Shown: positions 25,510-36,811 of the stretch, in pieces
How positions within the stretch are numbered: the first letter of the stretch is position 1
Layout: each line of letters begins with the position of its first letter
Source of the DNA: Nocardia sp. CY41
Lineage (GTDB): Bacteria > Actinomycetota > Actinomycetes > Mycobacteriales > Mycobacteriaceae
Direction: 5' to 3'
Length of the DNA stretch: 64,000 nucleotides
Assembly (NCBI RefSeq): GCF_009829325.1
Contig: NZ_VUOS01000027.1
Span: 1-64,000, forward strand
Program-made: the position numbers and the translations under genes
Notes under the pieces: model-generated
What the model saw: the letters and a program-made list of their open reading frames with translations, nothing else
Databases searched by the model: none
What the model was told of the DNA's origin: nothing

Positions 25510-25979
25510 CGCATGCCTTTGACCCGCCGTCCTAGTTCACGGGTGACCTCGCGCTCGGCGGTGCGCCGAGCCAAGTCCTGGCGCTTGTCGTAGTCCTGCT
25601 TGCCCTTGGCCAGGGCCAACTCGACCTTCACCTTGCCGTCGGAGAAGTACATCGACAGCGGCACCAGCGTCTGATTGCCCTCCCGCGACTTGCCGACCAA
25701 CCGCTCGATCTCGCGCTTGTGCAGCAGCAGCTTGCGCACCCGGCGCGGGGCGTGGTTGGTCCAGGTGCCGTGGCTGAACTCGGGGATGTGCAGCCCGCGC
25801 AGCCACACTTCGCCGTTGTCCACCGTCGCGAACGCGTCCACCAGCGAGGCCTTGCCCTCACGCAGGCTCTTCACCTCGGTGCCGACCAGCGCGATCCCGG
25901 CCTCATAGATGTCCAGGATCGTGTAGTTGTGCCGCGCCCGGCGGTTGGTCGCGATGACCTTGCGCCCCTTTTCCTTCAT
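25506..25979 (-). CDS. smpB: SsrA-binding protein SmpB
   Basis: The protein has 157 residues, the usual size. The OB-fold signature runs ATNRRARHNYTILDIYEAGI, LVGTEVKSLREGKASL, then LRGLHIPEFSHGTW and ARRTAEREVTRELGRRVKGM, the basic C-terminal tail that inserts into the mRNA channel. SmpB binds the tRNA-like domain of tmRNA and delivers it to stalled ribosomes. ssrA lies 4.3 kb downstream on the same strand. In mycobacteria smpB directly follows ftsX; here it is about 13 kb away from ftsX and inverted. Confidence 0.97.
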   Translation of the reverse strand: MKEKGRKVIATNRRARHNYTILDIYEAGIALVGTEVKSLREGKASLVDAFATVDNGEVWLRGLHIPEFSHGTWTNHAPRRVRKLLLHKREIERLVGKSREGNQTLVPLSMYFSDGKVKVELALAKGKQDYDKRQDLARRTAEREVTRELGRRVKGMR

Positions 25980-26035
25980 AACGGTTCACTCTAAGTGACC
26001 CGGCAACCGGATTATTCCCGCAGGTCGCGGACGCC

Positions 26036-26278
26036 CTAACCGCCCTGATGCAGCACGACGTAGAGCGCGAGGACGGCAAGGAACGCGGCGAGCAGCGCCA
26101 CGGTCGACATCCTGGGTACGCCGGGACGCGGGGGCGGCGGGCTGCGCCGCAGCCGCACGTTCTCGACCGCCGGATCGGTTCTGCTGCGCACATACGGCGG
26201 CGCGTCCGGGGTCTCACCCCCCGCCGAGCCGATGGAGACGTCGTCGCCCGCGTCGCTGGAACCCTCACCCGGTGCCAT
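26036..26278 (-). CDS. Small tail-anchored membrane protein
   Basis: The 80-residue frame starts at ATG 26278 (MAPGEGSSDAGDDVSIGS). It has an acidic, then basic/proline-rich cytoplasmic part (RRSPPPPRPG) and one C-terminal membrane helix (VALLAAFLAVLALYVVL) ending HQGG. No family is recognised. The single C-terminal helix and the Pro-rich segment are the only features. It lies between smpB and the metallophosphoesterase on the same strand, 57-68 bases from each. Confidence 0.6.
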   Translation of the reverse strand: MAPGEGSSDAGDDVSIGSAGGETPDAPPYVRSRTDPAVENVRLRRSPPPPRPGVPRMSTVALLAAFLAVLALYVVLHQGG

Positions 26279-26345
26279 AGCCAGAACGGTAGCCGTCACG
26301 AGGGCGCCGCGCCGCAATTCCGGCGCGGCGCAACATAGTTGGAAC

Positions 26346-27425
26346 TCAGGCCAGACGCCGCTGGAAAGCCTCGGCGGACGCGCCGGTCGCCAGGTCGACC
26401 GTGTGCACCTGGAGATCGACTCCGTCCTCGGTGAGCTCGAGGACCATGAAGCCCAGCTCGTGGTAGTTCTCGTAGAGCGCGCTGTGGCCGGCGCTCGCCG
26501 TGAGCTGTGGCTGGGCACCGACCGTCTTCGCGGCCGCGCCGGACACGATCTGCCTGGTCCCCTTCGAGGTCGCGGTGGGCTCGAGCACCTGGAGCGAGTG
26601 GTCGTGCCCGGAGAGGATGAACTGGCACCGGCCGATCACGTGGTCTTCGATGAAGCGCCGCACGTGCACACCGTTGATCGGCTCCAGCGTCAGGCCCTCG
26701 TAGCGGCCCGCGTCCCCGTGCGGACCATTGTTCAGGTAGGGGTGATGGGTGCAGGCGATCTTCCAAGTGGCGGGCGACTCGGCGAGGGCGCGATCGAGCC
26801 AGTCGCGCTGCTCGTTCATGAACTGGCCGTCGACCGCCCAATAGGGCGAGAAGACCGGCGGCACGTAGGCGGCCAACGGGTTGACATCGAGGACGAAGAA
26901 TTCGACGACCGGGTTGCGCTCGGGAATCCGCACCGAATAGTAGCGACTCGGCATCCACCAGCGGCGGGAGTTGGCGTGGTACTCCACCTCTGCGTTGCCG
27001 CGCAACAGCCACCCACCGTCACCGCCGAGCACCGAACTGTTGTCGTGATTGCCCAGCACCATCAACCAGGGGAAATCCAGCCCGGCATTGGGATGCTCGA
27101 ATTTGTCCGCGAATTGGACGTCGGCCGCGCCGTCGGGCCCGTGCTCGTAGATGTTGTCACCGAGCCCAAGCGCCAGCGATACGGGGTCGCGGCCGTGGAT
27201 GGCGCGCATGGCGTCGGCGACCGCCCATTGGGTGCGGGTGCCGGTTCCCGCGTCGCCGGTCACCAGCACCCGCACCCGGCGCTCGCCCGGGAAGGGGAAC
27301 TTGGTGACCCCCTCGGCGACGGGGACCGCGTGCGCGGGCGTGCGCCCGACCACTGTCGCCCCGGCCGCGAGAGTGGCCGCACCGGTCAGGAACGCCCGGC
27401 GTCCGATCGTCTCGCTCCGACTCAC
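26346..27425 (-). CDS. Tat-exported metallophosphoesterase
   Basis: The protein has 359 residues. The N-terminus has a twin-arginine signal (GRRAFLTGAATLAAGATVVG) with an AHA cleavage site. The calcineurin-like motifs follow in order: VTGDAGTG (GDxG), GLGDNIYEHG (GDxx), VLGNHDNS (GNHD), CTHHPYLNNG and LSGHDHSLQV (GHDH). It is therefore a dinuclear metal phosphoesterase, probably acting on phosphate esters outside the membrane. The fold is closest to purple-acid-phosphatase-like members. GTG 27425 has GGAGG five bases upstream. It lies downstream of recQ on the same strand (76 bases). Confidence 0.88.
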   Translation of the reverse strand: MSRSETIGRRAFLTGAATLAAGATVVGRTPAHAVPVAEGVTKFPFPGERRVRVLVTGDAGTGTRTQWAVADAMRAIHGRDPVSLALGLGDNIYEHGPDGAADVQFADKFEHPNAGLDFPWLMVLGNHDNSSVLGGDGGWLLRGNAEVEYHANSRRWWMPSRYYSVRIPERNPVVEFFVLDVNPLAAYVPPVFSPYWAVDGQFMNEQRDWLDRALAESPATWKIACTHHPYLNNGPHGDAGRYEGLTLEPINGVHVRRFIEDHVIGRCQFILSGHDHSLQVLEPTATSKGTRQIVSGAAAKTVGAQPQLTASAGHSALYENYHELGFMVLELTEDGVDLQVHTVDLATGASAEAFQRRLA

Positions 27426-27501
27426 GCTGTCCTCCACAGTCTTCGACGGCCGTCGCCGTCGACCATCCTCACCGACCGGTGACCCGCGTGACGGTAGCGG
27501 C

Positions 27502-29376
<1,875 letters not shown>

Positions 29377-29570
29377 CCGGCCCATCCTACGAGCGCTCGG
29401 ACGGCCGGTACCCGTTCGGCCGGGCGTTCGCCCTGCTGAGCCACCGAGTTGTCCACATGGGGACAACCCGTGACCGCTGCTTCCGGCGCAGCGCGCGGAC
29501 CTGTGGTTTCCTCCACTCGGGGGCGAATTCCGCGGCTTCCGGACCGATTCGGCGCTGTATGTTGTCGCTC

Positions 29571-30542
29571 ATGGCGAAAGGGACAGGGATTCGGGCCCAC
29601 GCGGCGGTGCTGAGCGCCGTCGCGGTGGTCGCCGGAGTCACCGCGGCGATGCCGGCAGCGCGGGCGGAGACATTTCCCGCCCGGTGCTCGGACGGCTGGG
29701 AAACCACGACAGTCGTCGAGGGCGTCGGCAATCTGGAGAATCTCGATTCCGACGGGCGGGGCGGCTTCTACGTGACCGGGCTCATGGACGGCTACCTGGC
29801 GCGCGTCGACCGCGCGGGACGGATGGAGAAGCTGGTCACCGACCTGCATCGCCCGGCGGGCGTGCGGGTCGCCGGGCACTACGTCTACTTCCTCACCGGG
29901 GACGGGCTCAGCGAACCGCCGGGCACGTTGCAGCGCTACGACATCGAGACCGGCGCGGTACGCGTTCTGCTGACCGGGCTGAACGGGCCCAATGGCCTGT
30001 TGTCGCTGCCGGACGGCAGCCTGCTGTTCACCACCATCGGCCTGAGCGGTCCGAGCGGGATCTCGCGCTACTGGCCCGAGACCGGCGAGTACGAGCGCGA
30101 TTGGTCGACGCTGCCGCCCGCCAACGGTCTCGCGCTGGCCGCGGACGGCGAATCCGTCTACGTCGACACCATGGCGCTGCAGATCCTGCGCATCCGGCTG
30201 GACGACCCGGCTCATCCCGCCGTCGTGTCCGGCATCCCGGACCTCGTCGCGCTGCCCGACGACATGGAGGCCACCCGGGCGGGGGCGCTGTTCGTCGCCG
30301 ATCACGTGCTCGGCGCCGTCTATCAGGTCGATACGACTACCGGCGCCACCTGCGCGATCATTACCGGTTTGATCAAACCCGGCCCGATGCGCAACCCACC
30401 CGACGGGGCTACCTCGGTGCGCATAGACCGCGACGGGGACTCCTGGGCGCTGTTCGTCACCAGCATGGACGGCACCCTGCGCCGCCTGCGCCCGCCGCCG
30501 GGGATTGATCTCACTCCCGCGACTGCGCCAGGAACCGGTTAG
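29571..30542 (+). CDS. Exported beta-propeller-like (ScyD/ScyE or SMP-30-like) protein
   Basis: The protein has 323 residues. It has a signal peptide (basic MAKGTGIRAH, hydrophobic core, cleavage after AARA) followed by repeated strands of the NHL/SMP-30 beta-propeller kind: NLENLDSDGRGGFYVTGLMD, RPAGVRVAGHYVYFLTGDG, GPNGLLSLPDGSLLF and NGLALAADGESVYV. These repeat the pattern of the ScyD/ScyE and gluconolactonase-like families, whose exported members are poorly characterised. ATG 29571 or 29559 may be the start. It is divergent from recQ. Confidence 0.75.
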   Translation: MAKGTGIRAHAAVLSAVAVVAGVTAAMPAARAETFPARCSDGWETTTVVEGVGNLENLDSDGRGGFYVTGLMDGYLARVDRAGRMEKLVTDLHRPAGVRVAGHYVYFLTGDGLSEPPGTLQRYDIETGAVRVLLTGLNGPNGLLSLPDGSLLFTTIGLSGPSGISRYWPETGEYERDWSTLPPANGLALAADGESVYVDTMALQILRIRLDDPAHPAVVSGIPDLVALPDDMEATRAGALFVADHVLGAVYQVDTTTGATCAIITGLIKPGPMRNPPDGATSVRIDRDGDSWALFVTSMDGTLRRLRPPPGIDLTPATAPGTG

Positions 30543-30865
30543 TCCGGCCGCCGCACCCCCAGCTGAGTGGGTGGCCGCAGCCCTGGTAACGCGATCACCG
30601 GTCCGGCGCTGTCGGCGTCGCCGTGGTCGACACCATGTGGACGGCGGGATGAAGAGCAGTTCGAACGAGCGTCCCGCGTCGCACGCGACTTCTTGCACGC
30701 CGAGTTCAGCGCCTGACGCTCGAACCGGGTCACCGAGTTCGCGCCAGGCCGGGCGGGTCTAGCCTCCACGCGCGGGAAGCTCGACCCCCGACCACCGCCC
30801 AACCCGCGGACTGCCGTGCGATCGGCACACCGCGGGCCATCTCGCGGACGTCCGTCGGCGGACTA
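30543..30865. other. Intergenic stretch before the P450 gene end
   Basis: Convergent stops of the propeller-like gene and of the P450 lie at its ends. The frames inside are Arg-rich, without family signs. No clear hairpin with a T-run was found. Confidence 0.35.
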
Positions 30866-32092
30866 TCAGCAGGACATGGTGGCATCCGCCATAGGTTCGA
30901 GAAGCACCGGGAGGGCGAGCGGTCCGCAGGTGATGAACTGCGGGCTGAGCGGGATGGAGTCGGGGTCGCACGCCAAGCGCAGCCGAGGGAAGCTGCCGAA
31001 CAGCATCGACAGTGCGACGCGGCCCTCCAGTCGCGCCAGAGGCGCGCCGAGACAGAAATGCGGTCCTCGGCCGAAAGCCAATTGGTCCCGGTGATCGTGA
31101 TCGATGTCGAAGATATCGGCGTCCGGGTGCCGTTGCGGATCCCGTCCGACCCCGGCGTACCAGCCCACGATCGCCCCCGCGGGAATATCGATTCCGGCGA
31201 TGGTGACGTCCTGCAGCGCGTACCGATTGAACATGACACACGCCGACGAACGAAAACGCAGAATTTCCTCCACGACGTCCGGCCACCGGTCCTCGGCGGC
31301 GGCTCTGGCCAGTTGCGCAGGGTGCGAGCACAACGCGATAACCGCGTTGCCCAGCAGGTGCACCGTCGTCTCGTGGCCGGCGATGAGCACCAACCACAAG
31401 GTTCGGACCAGTTCCTCGTCGGACAACCTGCTCTCGCGGTTGGCCTGCACGAGAGCCGAAGTCAGATCGTCACCGGGAGCGCGGCGCTTGCGGTTCAGCA
31501 ATTCGCTGAGGTACGCCAGCATTTCCTCCACCGCTGCCTGAGTTTCCTCCCCTGTGCTGGTCTGAGAGACCACCGTCGTGGCCCAGCGCCGGATCTGGGA
31601 TTGTTCGTCTGCCGGCACACCGAACAGCTCACAGATCACCCGCACCGGGAGTGGTGTGGTGAAACAGGAGACCAGGTCGAGCTCACCGGCGTGGTCGCGG
31701 AGACCGTCGATGAGTTCGGCAGTGATCTGCCTGATGCGGGCTTCGAGCGCGGTTACGCGACCGGGGGTGAACGCTTGGCCGATCGTCTTGCGCACTCTCC
31801 GGTGATCGTCGCCATCCTTGTTGAGCATGTGATCGATGTCGGTCAACGCACGTAGTGGCCAGTCCGGCGGTATGGTCCCGTCGTGGAGCGCGGGGCAGTT
31901 ACGGGCGTTCTTACTGAAGAGCGTGCCGTCGCCGGCGAGGATCTCGCTCACCGCCTGGTGACCGACCGCCAGCCATGCCTCCACTTTTCCAGGCAGTTCG
32001 ATCGGAACGACCGGCCCGCGCCCGCGGATCCGCTCATATGTCTGGAACACTGACTCTCCAGCGGTGGGCAGCTGGATTATGGACTCGGTCAC
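30866..32092 (-). CDS. Cytochrome P450
   Basis: The protein has 408 residues and the motifs of a bacterial class I P450. The I-helix is LIAGHETTVHLLGN with the A-G-x-E-T-T oxygen-activation motif, the K-helix ExxR is EEILRFRS, and the heme loop is FGRGPHFCLGAPLAR with Cys347 as thiolate ligand. GTG 32092 has GGGGAGACGTT upstream. It needs a ferredoxin and reductase, neither of which is in the window. Substrate unknown. A putative transposase scrap lies near its 5-prime side, so acquisition by transfer is possible. Confidence 0.93.
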   Translation of the reverse strand: MTESIIQLPTAGESVFQTYERIRGRGPVVPIELPGKVEAWLAVGHQAVSEILAGDGTLFSKNARNCPALHDGTIPPDWPLRALTDIDHMLNKDGDDHRRVRKTIGQAFTPGRVTALEARIRQITAELIDGLRDHAGELDLVSCFTTPLPVRVICELFGVPADEQSQIRRWATTVVSQTSTGEETQAAVEEMLAYLSELLNRKRRAPGDDLTSALVQANRESRLSDEELVRTLWLVLIAGHETTVHLLGNAVIALCSHPAQLARAAAEDRWPDVVEEILRFRSSACVMFNRYALQDVTIAGIDIPAGAIVGWYAGVGRDPQRHPDADIFDIDHDHRDQLAFGRGPHFCLGAPLARLEGRVALSMLFGSFPRLRLACDPDSIPLSPQFITCGPLALPVLLEPMADATMSC

Positions 32093-32567
32093 AACGTCTC
32101 CCCATACATCCGAACAGTGGTCCCGCACGCACGAGAACCGGGTGCGGTGCAGGTAAGTCTGAGCCGCCCGGTCCAACTGGGACGTGGAACCGGAATCCTC
32201 TGCCCCAGAACCGAATTCCTCGTAACCAAACCAATGGAACCTGGGTCGTCGGGAGTAACCGCCACGAGGGAACCACCGCAACGATGTGCCACCACGAGGC
32301 ACAGACCTCGCTCGACGACGTCGGCCAGGCTGGACCGGCGAGGAGGCTGCGGGCACGGCGGTCGGTTCTCCGAGACGGCGAGCAAGGGACTCGCGCTCCA
32401 TCAGGCGCTGAGCGCCGAGGCCCGATTGCCCGTTCGCCGAAGTGCGAGCCGGGTTCACCGCGCGGTGGCGCTGCCGCGGTGGCGAGTGGGGGGAGGCTCC
32501 GGCGACGGCCTGAGGCGTGCGGAGGTTGACGCTGCCGGTGTAGCCGAGGGCGTCGAGCTCGTGGAAC
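32093..32567. other. P450 upstream region with possible transposase remnant
   Basis: About 475 bases without an intact gene. On the minus strand just past the phosphatase stop (about 32520-32565), the frame reads FHELDALGYTGSVNL, which resembles the (E)L-x-ALGYTGS motif of ISL3-type transposases. It is then followed by unrelated frame content. The resemblance is short and no inverted repeats were found. Confidence 0.3.
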
Positions 32568-33347
32568 TCAGCCGCGCAGGCGGTCGAGGACCTCGTCGTG
32601 CAACAGGCCGTTGGTGGCGATGGCGTCGCCACCATGTGGGCCCGGCTTGCCGTCCAGCGAGGAGAATCGTCCGCCCGCTTCGCGGACCAGGATGTCCAGA
32701 GCGGCCAGATCCCACAGGGAGACCTCCGGTTCGGAGGCGATATCGACGGCGCCTTCGGCGAGCAGACAGTAACTGAAGAAATCGCCGTAGCCTCGCACGC
32801 GCCACACATCGTCGGTCAGGGTGATGAACTGCTCGCGCAAGCCGCGATCGCGCCATCCGGACAGACTGGAGAACGCCAGGCTGGCCGAGCCCAGCTCACC
32901 GACGGCGGAGACGGAAATCCGCTCGCCCGCCCGCCCTTCGAAGCTCGACCACGCCCCTGATCCCGCGGCAGCCCACCAGCGCCGGGCCAGCGCCGGAGCG
33001 CTCACCACGCCCACGACCGGTTCGCCGTCCTCCAGCAGCGCGATCAACGTCGCCCAGATGGGCACGCCCCGCACGAAGTTCTTCGTGCCGTCGATCGGGT
33101 CCACCACCCATTGCCTTCCGCTGAATTCGGCCGCGCCGCCGAATTCCTCACCCAGCACCGCGTCGTCCGGCCGGGCCTCGGCCAGCACCTGCCGGATCGC
33201 CTGCTCCACGGCGAGATCGGCGTCCGACACCGGCGTCAGGTCCGGCTTCGCGTCGACCTTCAGATCCAGCGCACCGAAGCGAGCCCGGGTGATCGCGTCG
33301 GCGGCATCGGCCAGTCGCAGGGCGAGTTCGAGATCGGAGGAGTACAC
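32568..33347 (-). CDS. hisN: Inositol-monophosphatase family phosphatase (HisN-like histidinol-phosphatase)
   Basis: The protein has 259 residues. The metal site motifs are GEEFGG (motif for the first Glu), WVVDPIDGTKNFVRGVP (the DPIDGT signature) and SLWDLAALDILVREAGG (the C-terminal WD motif). The length and N-terminus (YSSDLELALRLADAADAI) match the mycobacterial HisN/Rv3137-type proteins, histidinol-phosphatases of the histidine pathway. The upstream in-frame GTGs at 33362 and 33353 are possible starts; 33347 gives the usual N-terminus. Assignment as HisN rather than another IMPase is by resemblance. Confidence 0.8.
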   Translation of the reverse strand: MYSSDLELALRLADAADAITRARFGALDLKVDAKPDLTPVSDADLAVEQAIRQVLAEARPDDAVLGEEFGGAAEFSGRQWVVDPIDGTKNFVRGVPIWATLIALLEDGEPVVGVVSAPALARRWWAAAGSGAWSSFEGRAGERISVSAVGELGSASLAFSSLSGWRDRGLREQFITLTDDVWRVRGYGDFFSYCLLAEGAVDIASEPEVSLWDLAALDILVREAGGRFSSLDGKPGPHGGDAIATNGLLHDEVLDRLRG

Positions 33348-33431
33348 AGCCACGCCCCGCACCCTATCGGTCCGCCTGGTCCCACCCCTTCCGTCCCGGT
33401 CTGGTGCGGGCCCTGCCGCGGTCGCCCGGCT

Positions 33432-33456
33432 AGGGCAACGGCAACGGCAACGGCAA
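33432..33456. repeat. Hexanucleotide GGCAAC tandem repeat
   Basis: Four consecutive GGCAAC units follow CTA between the hisN start side and the FMN reductase gene. It is a simple microsatellite in non-coding DNA and has no evident role. Confidence 0.6.
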
Positions 33457-33646
33457 CGGACGCCGACACAACGTGCGTCCGAGGCCCGAATGGACCTCGC
33501 TGTACCCGGCGCAACACCGGAACGCTGTCTACGCCGCCTCGATGATGGCGCCTGACCGGCTGCGCGTAGTCACCGATTGAAGCCACATCGCATCGGCTGC
33601 CGTGCGCGGCCCGCTTTCGCAGTCGGCAGCTGCACCGGCCGCGCCG

Positions 33647-34243
33647 TCACCCCACAGTCTCGAGCGACCGCGCCGCTGCCAACGCGCTCGCCCACCAGTG
33701 CAACTGGTCGAGCATCGCCGTCGCGGCGGCCGCCGGCTCCTCGGGCTCCCGAAGCCTGCCCTCCTCGTCGAAAAGCAGGTAGTACCGAGGGAACGACACG
33801 TAGTTGCGGACGGTGTGCGCGTTGAGTTCGTTGAAGATCTGCCGCATGTGCTCGATGGCGAGCAGGCCACCGGAGGCTCCGCTGTAGCCGACGAAACCGA
33901 TCGCCTTCGCGTCCCACTGCGTGAAGTGCCAGTCGATGACGGCCTTGAGCGAGGCGGGGATGCTGCGGTTGTAGTCGGGCGTGACGACGACGAAGGCATC
34001 GGCGGCCGCCAGCCGCCGCGTGAGGTCGGCCATGCCGTCGGGACGCTGGGGGTTCGGGTCCATCGCGGGCGGCACGGCGGGCAATTCCAACGGAATGTCC
34101 GCCTCGGCCAGATCGATGACGTCCACCTCGAACAGACCGTGCCGCCGTGCCTGCTCGGTGAACCACGAGGCGACGACCGGTCCGAAACGGCCTTCCCGGA
34201 CACTGCCGATGATCACCGCGAGCTTCAATGGTGCGTGGGACAT
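33647..34243 (-). CDS. NADPH-dependent FMN reductase
   Basis: This 198-residue flavodoxin-fold reductase has the flavin loop IIGSVREGRFGPVVASWF near residues 12-29, the VVVTPDYNRSIPASLKAVID block near 84-103 and GYSGASGGLLA near 118-128. It supplies reduced FMN or reduces quinones or chromate, with NADPH as donor. The ATG at 34243 has GGAGG upstream. It diverges from an MmyB-like regulator across 139 bases, its probable controller. Confidence 0.88.
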   Translation of the reverse strand: MSHAPLKLAVIIGSVREGRFGPVVASWFTEQARRHGLFEVDVIDLAEADIPLELPAVPPAMDPNPQRPDGMADLTRRLAAADAFVVVTPDYNRSIPASLKAVIDWHFTQWDAKAIGFVGYSGASGGLLAIEHMRQIFNELNAHTVRNYVSFPRYYLLFDEEGRLREPEEPAAAATAMLDQLHWWASALAAARSLETVG

Positions 34244-34382
34244 GCTGTTCCTCCTCGAATGACGACGGCCCGGCCGGGCCGCTCACTCAATCTGCTGGCC
34301 CGCGCACCGCGCAGGGAGACCGCCGTAAGAGTGGTAGTGGCAGGGACACCCTGAGGGCGTTTCGTCTTGTTAGGTTCGAACG

Positions 34383-35243
34383 GTGAGCGACAACGAACTA
34401 GGGCTCTTCCTGCGCACCCGCCGCGAAGCGGTGACACCCGCCCAGGTGGGTCTGCCCACCGGTGCGCGGCGACGCACCCCGGGATTGCGCCGCGCCGAGC
34501 TGGCTACGTTGGCCGGAGTGAGCGTCGAGTACGTCACGCGCCTCGAGCAGGGGCGCGACCGGCGCCCCTCGCCCCCCGTGCTGTCCGCGCTCGCGGACGC
34601 CTTGCGGTTGAGTCCCGCCGAGCGCGTTCACCTACACCGGTTGAGCAAGTCGGTGGACAGCGGGTTCACCTGCATGGGCGACGCGCAACCGCTGCGCGAG
34701 GTGCGGCCGACGGTGCGCGCGATCCTGGACCGGCTCGAACCCGCGCCCGCCGTGGTGGTCAACCGCCTGACCGAAGTCCTCGCCCACACCGACGGTTACC
34801 ACCGGCTGATGGCGCCGACCGGACTTTTCGACGGAACCCACGCACCGCCCAACCTGGCTCGTTTCGTCTTCTGCCGACCCGGCGCACGGGATCTCTACGC
34901 GGATTGGGATCACGTCGCCGATGAGACGGTCGCCACATTGAAGCAGGGCCCATTCCGCGCCGACGCGCACATCGCCGCCTTGGCCGACGAGCTCACCGTC
35001 ACCGTTGGCCCGGCCTTCGCCGACCGGGTGGACACCGTCCCGAGCCTGGCCGCGGCCACCGGCATCACCCGTCTCACCCATCCCGAGGCCGGATCGCTGC
35101 GCCTGGCCTACGAGTCCCTCGAGCTCTCCGCGGACGACGACCAGCGCGTCATCGTCTACCTCCCGGCCGACGACGCCACCGCCGCCGCCCTCGACGCACT
35201 CGCCGGACGACGTCCGGGCGGTTTGCGCGCGGTCTCGGGCTGA
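34383..35243 (+). CDS. XRE/MmyB-like transcriptional regulator
   Basis: The protein has 286 residues. The HTH runs GLFLRTRREAVTPAQVGLPT, GLRRAELATLAGVSVEYVTR and LEQGRDRRPSPPVLSALADA. The ligand-binding domain has PAVVVNRLTEVLAHTDGYHR, CRPGARDLYADWDHVADET and the LTHPEAGSLRLAYESL block with the family's YESLEL tail. It parallels the regulator at 16658-17545. Start GTG 34383. It is divergent from an FMN reductase gene, which is probably under its control. Confidence 0.88.
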   Translation: MSDNELGLFLRTRREAVTPAQVGLPTGARRRTPGLRRAELATLAGVSVEYVTRLEQGRDRRPSPPVLSALADALRLSPAERVHLHRLSKSVDSGFTCMGDAQPLREVRPTVRAILDRLEPAPAVVVNRLTEVLAHTDGYHRLMAPTGLFDGTHAPPNLARFVFCRPGARDLYADWDHVADETVATLKQGPFRADAHIAALADELTVTVGPAFADRVDTVPSLAAATGITRLTHPEAGSLRLAYESLELSADDDQRVIVYLPADDATAAALDALAGRRPGGLRAVSG

Positions 35244-35695
35244 GCGGAGATTCGCGGGACGGATGCCCCTCGGAAGACCCGCAAACCACGGTCGGGGGCG
35301 CGGGCGCATATCCGGCCGAACGCCATCGGCGAGCGGCCTTCCGCGACTCGAGCACGCGGCCGAAAGAGTGGGTTTCCACACACCGCCCGGAACCGCGCGT
35401 TCGGCGAGACGCCCGAGGCGCGCGACCGGCATCACCGGCCGGAGGCGCGGTCACCTCCGCCGCGAGATCCAAACACGAACTGCGCCAAGCACCGTCGCCG
35501 TTTAGGGTAGGAACCCATGAGGCGTACGTCACAGCACACCCGTCCGGCGGCGGCCGGGAAGCGCGTGCGTGACGTCCCGGCGATCCGCCGTTTCGGTCCG
35601 CGCCCGGCCCGGGCCGCCCGCCCCGACGCCGCCCCCGGTCATCCCGCGTGCACTCGTGTGCTGCCGTCACAGAGGGGCAGCTAGGCTTGACGATC
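35244..35695. other. Intergenic stretch upstream of prfB
   Basis: The stretch carries no convincing gene. One short ATG frame at 35517 is Arg/Pro-rich and ends at the prfB leader without a ribosome site. The prfB promoter should lie near its 3-prime end. No palindrome was seen. Confidence 0.35.
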
Positions 35696-36811
35696 GTGCA
35701 TCCTGACGTTTCCGCTGATCTCGCCGAACTCGACGCCACCCTGAAGACGGTCGAATCGGTCCTCGACATCGACGAGCTCCGCCGTCGTATCGACGAGCTC
35801 GAACATCAGGCCGCCGACCCCGACCTGTGGAACGACCAGGACCACGCCCAGCGGGTGACCAGTGAGCTGTCGCACGCCCAGGGTGAACTGCGCCGGGTGG
35901 AGGAGCTGCGCCAGCGGCTCGACGACATGCCGGTGCTCTACGAGCTGGCCGAGGAGGAAGAGGGCGAGGCCAAGACCACCGCGCTCGTCGAGGCCGACGC
36001 CGAGCGCGCCGCGCTGCGCAGCGACGTGGAGGCGATGGAGGTCCGCACGCTGCTGTCGGGCGAGTACGACAAGCGCGACGCGCTGGTGAACATCCGCTCC
36101 GGCGCCGGTGGCGTGGACGCCGCCGACTGGGCCGAGATGCTGATGCGCATGTACATCCGCTGGGCCGACCGGCACAAGTACGGCGTCGAGGTCTACGACA
36201 CCTCCTACGCCGAGGAAGCGGGCATCAAGAGCGCCACCTTCGCGGTGAAGACGCCTTACGCCTACGGCACGCTGTCGGTCGAGATGGGCACGCACCGGCT
36301 GGTGCGGATCAGCCCGTTCGACAACCAGGGCCGCCGCCAGACCTCCTTCGCCGAGGTCGAGGTGCTACCCGTGGTCGAGACCACCGACCATATCGAGGTG
36401 CCCGAGACGGAGATCCGCGTCGACGTGTACCGCTCGTCCGGTCCGGGTGGCCAGAGCGTCAACACGACCGACTCCGCGGTCCGCATCACCCATCTGCCCA
36501 CCGGCATCGTGGTCACCTGCCAGAACGAGAAATCCCAGCTGCAGAACAAGATCTCGGCCATGCGCGTGCTGCAGGCCAAGCTCTTGGAGCGCAAGCGGCA
36601 GGAAGAGCGCGCGGAGATGGATGCGCTGAAGACCAACGAGGGCGCGTCCTGGGGCAACCAGATGCGCTCCTACGTGCTGCACCCCTATCAGATGGTCAAG
36701 GACCTGCGGACGAACTACGAGGTCAACAATCCGTCGGCGGTGCTCGACGGCGACATCGACGGGTTCATCGAGTCGGGTATCCGCTGGCGAATGCGAGAGC
36801 AGGGAAGCTAG
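35696..36811 (+). CDS. prfB: Peptide chain release factor 2
   Basis: The protein has 371 residues. The stop-codon reader SPF is in LVRISPFDNQGRRQTSF and the peptidyl-transferase tripeptide GGQ is in SSGPGGQSVNTTDSAVR. The N-terminal helices match actinobacterial RF2 (DELRRRIDELEHQA). The frame runs straight through the region where E. coli prfB has a programmed +1 shift; no in-frame UGA is present. GTG 35696 gives the VHPDVSADLAELD start of the family; TTG 35687 has better spacing to GAGGGGC and is the alternative. It terminates translation at UGA and UAA. mscS-like and ftsEX follow on the same strand. Confidence 0.95.
   Translation: MHPDVSADLAELDATLKTVESVLDIDELRRRIDELEHQAADPDLWNDQDHAQRVTSELSHAQGELRRVEELRQRLDDMPVLYELAEEEEGEAKTTALVEADAERAALRSDVEAMEVRTLLSGEYDKRDALVNIRSGAGGVDAADWAEMLMRMYIRWADRHKYGVEVYDTSYAEEAGIKSATFAVKTPYAYGTLSVEMGTHRLVRISPFDNQGRRQTSFAEVEVLPVVETTDHIEVPETEIRVDVYRSSGPGGQSVNTTDSAVRITHLPTGIVVTCQNEKSQLQNKISAMRVLQAKLLERKRQEERAEMDALKTNEGASWGNQMRSYVLHPYQMVKDLRTNYEVNNPSAVLDGDIDGFIESGIRWRMREQGS

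Noticed and set aside
26232..27482. Plus-strand frame of 416 codons opposite the phosphoesterase
   Set aside because: Shadow of the Tat-exported enzyme; repetitive Arg/Val/Gly content and no recognisable domain.
35517..35684. Short ATG frame ending in the prfB leader
   Set aside because: Arg/Pro/Ala-rich, no ribosome site, no conservation clue.
35696..36811. Programmed frameshift in prfB as in E. coli
   Set aside because: The frame is continuous and no in-frame UGA near the N-terminus was found.
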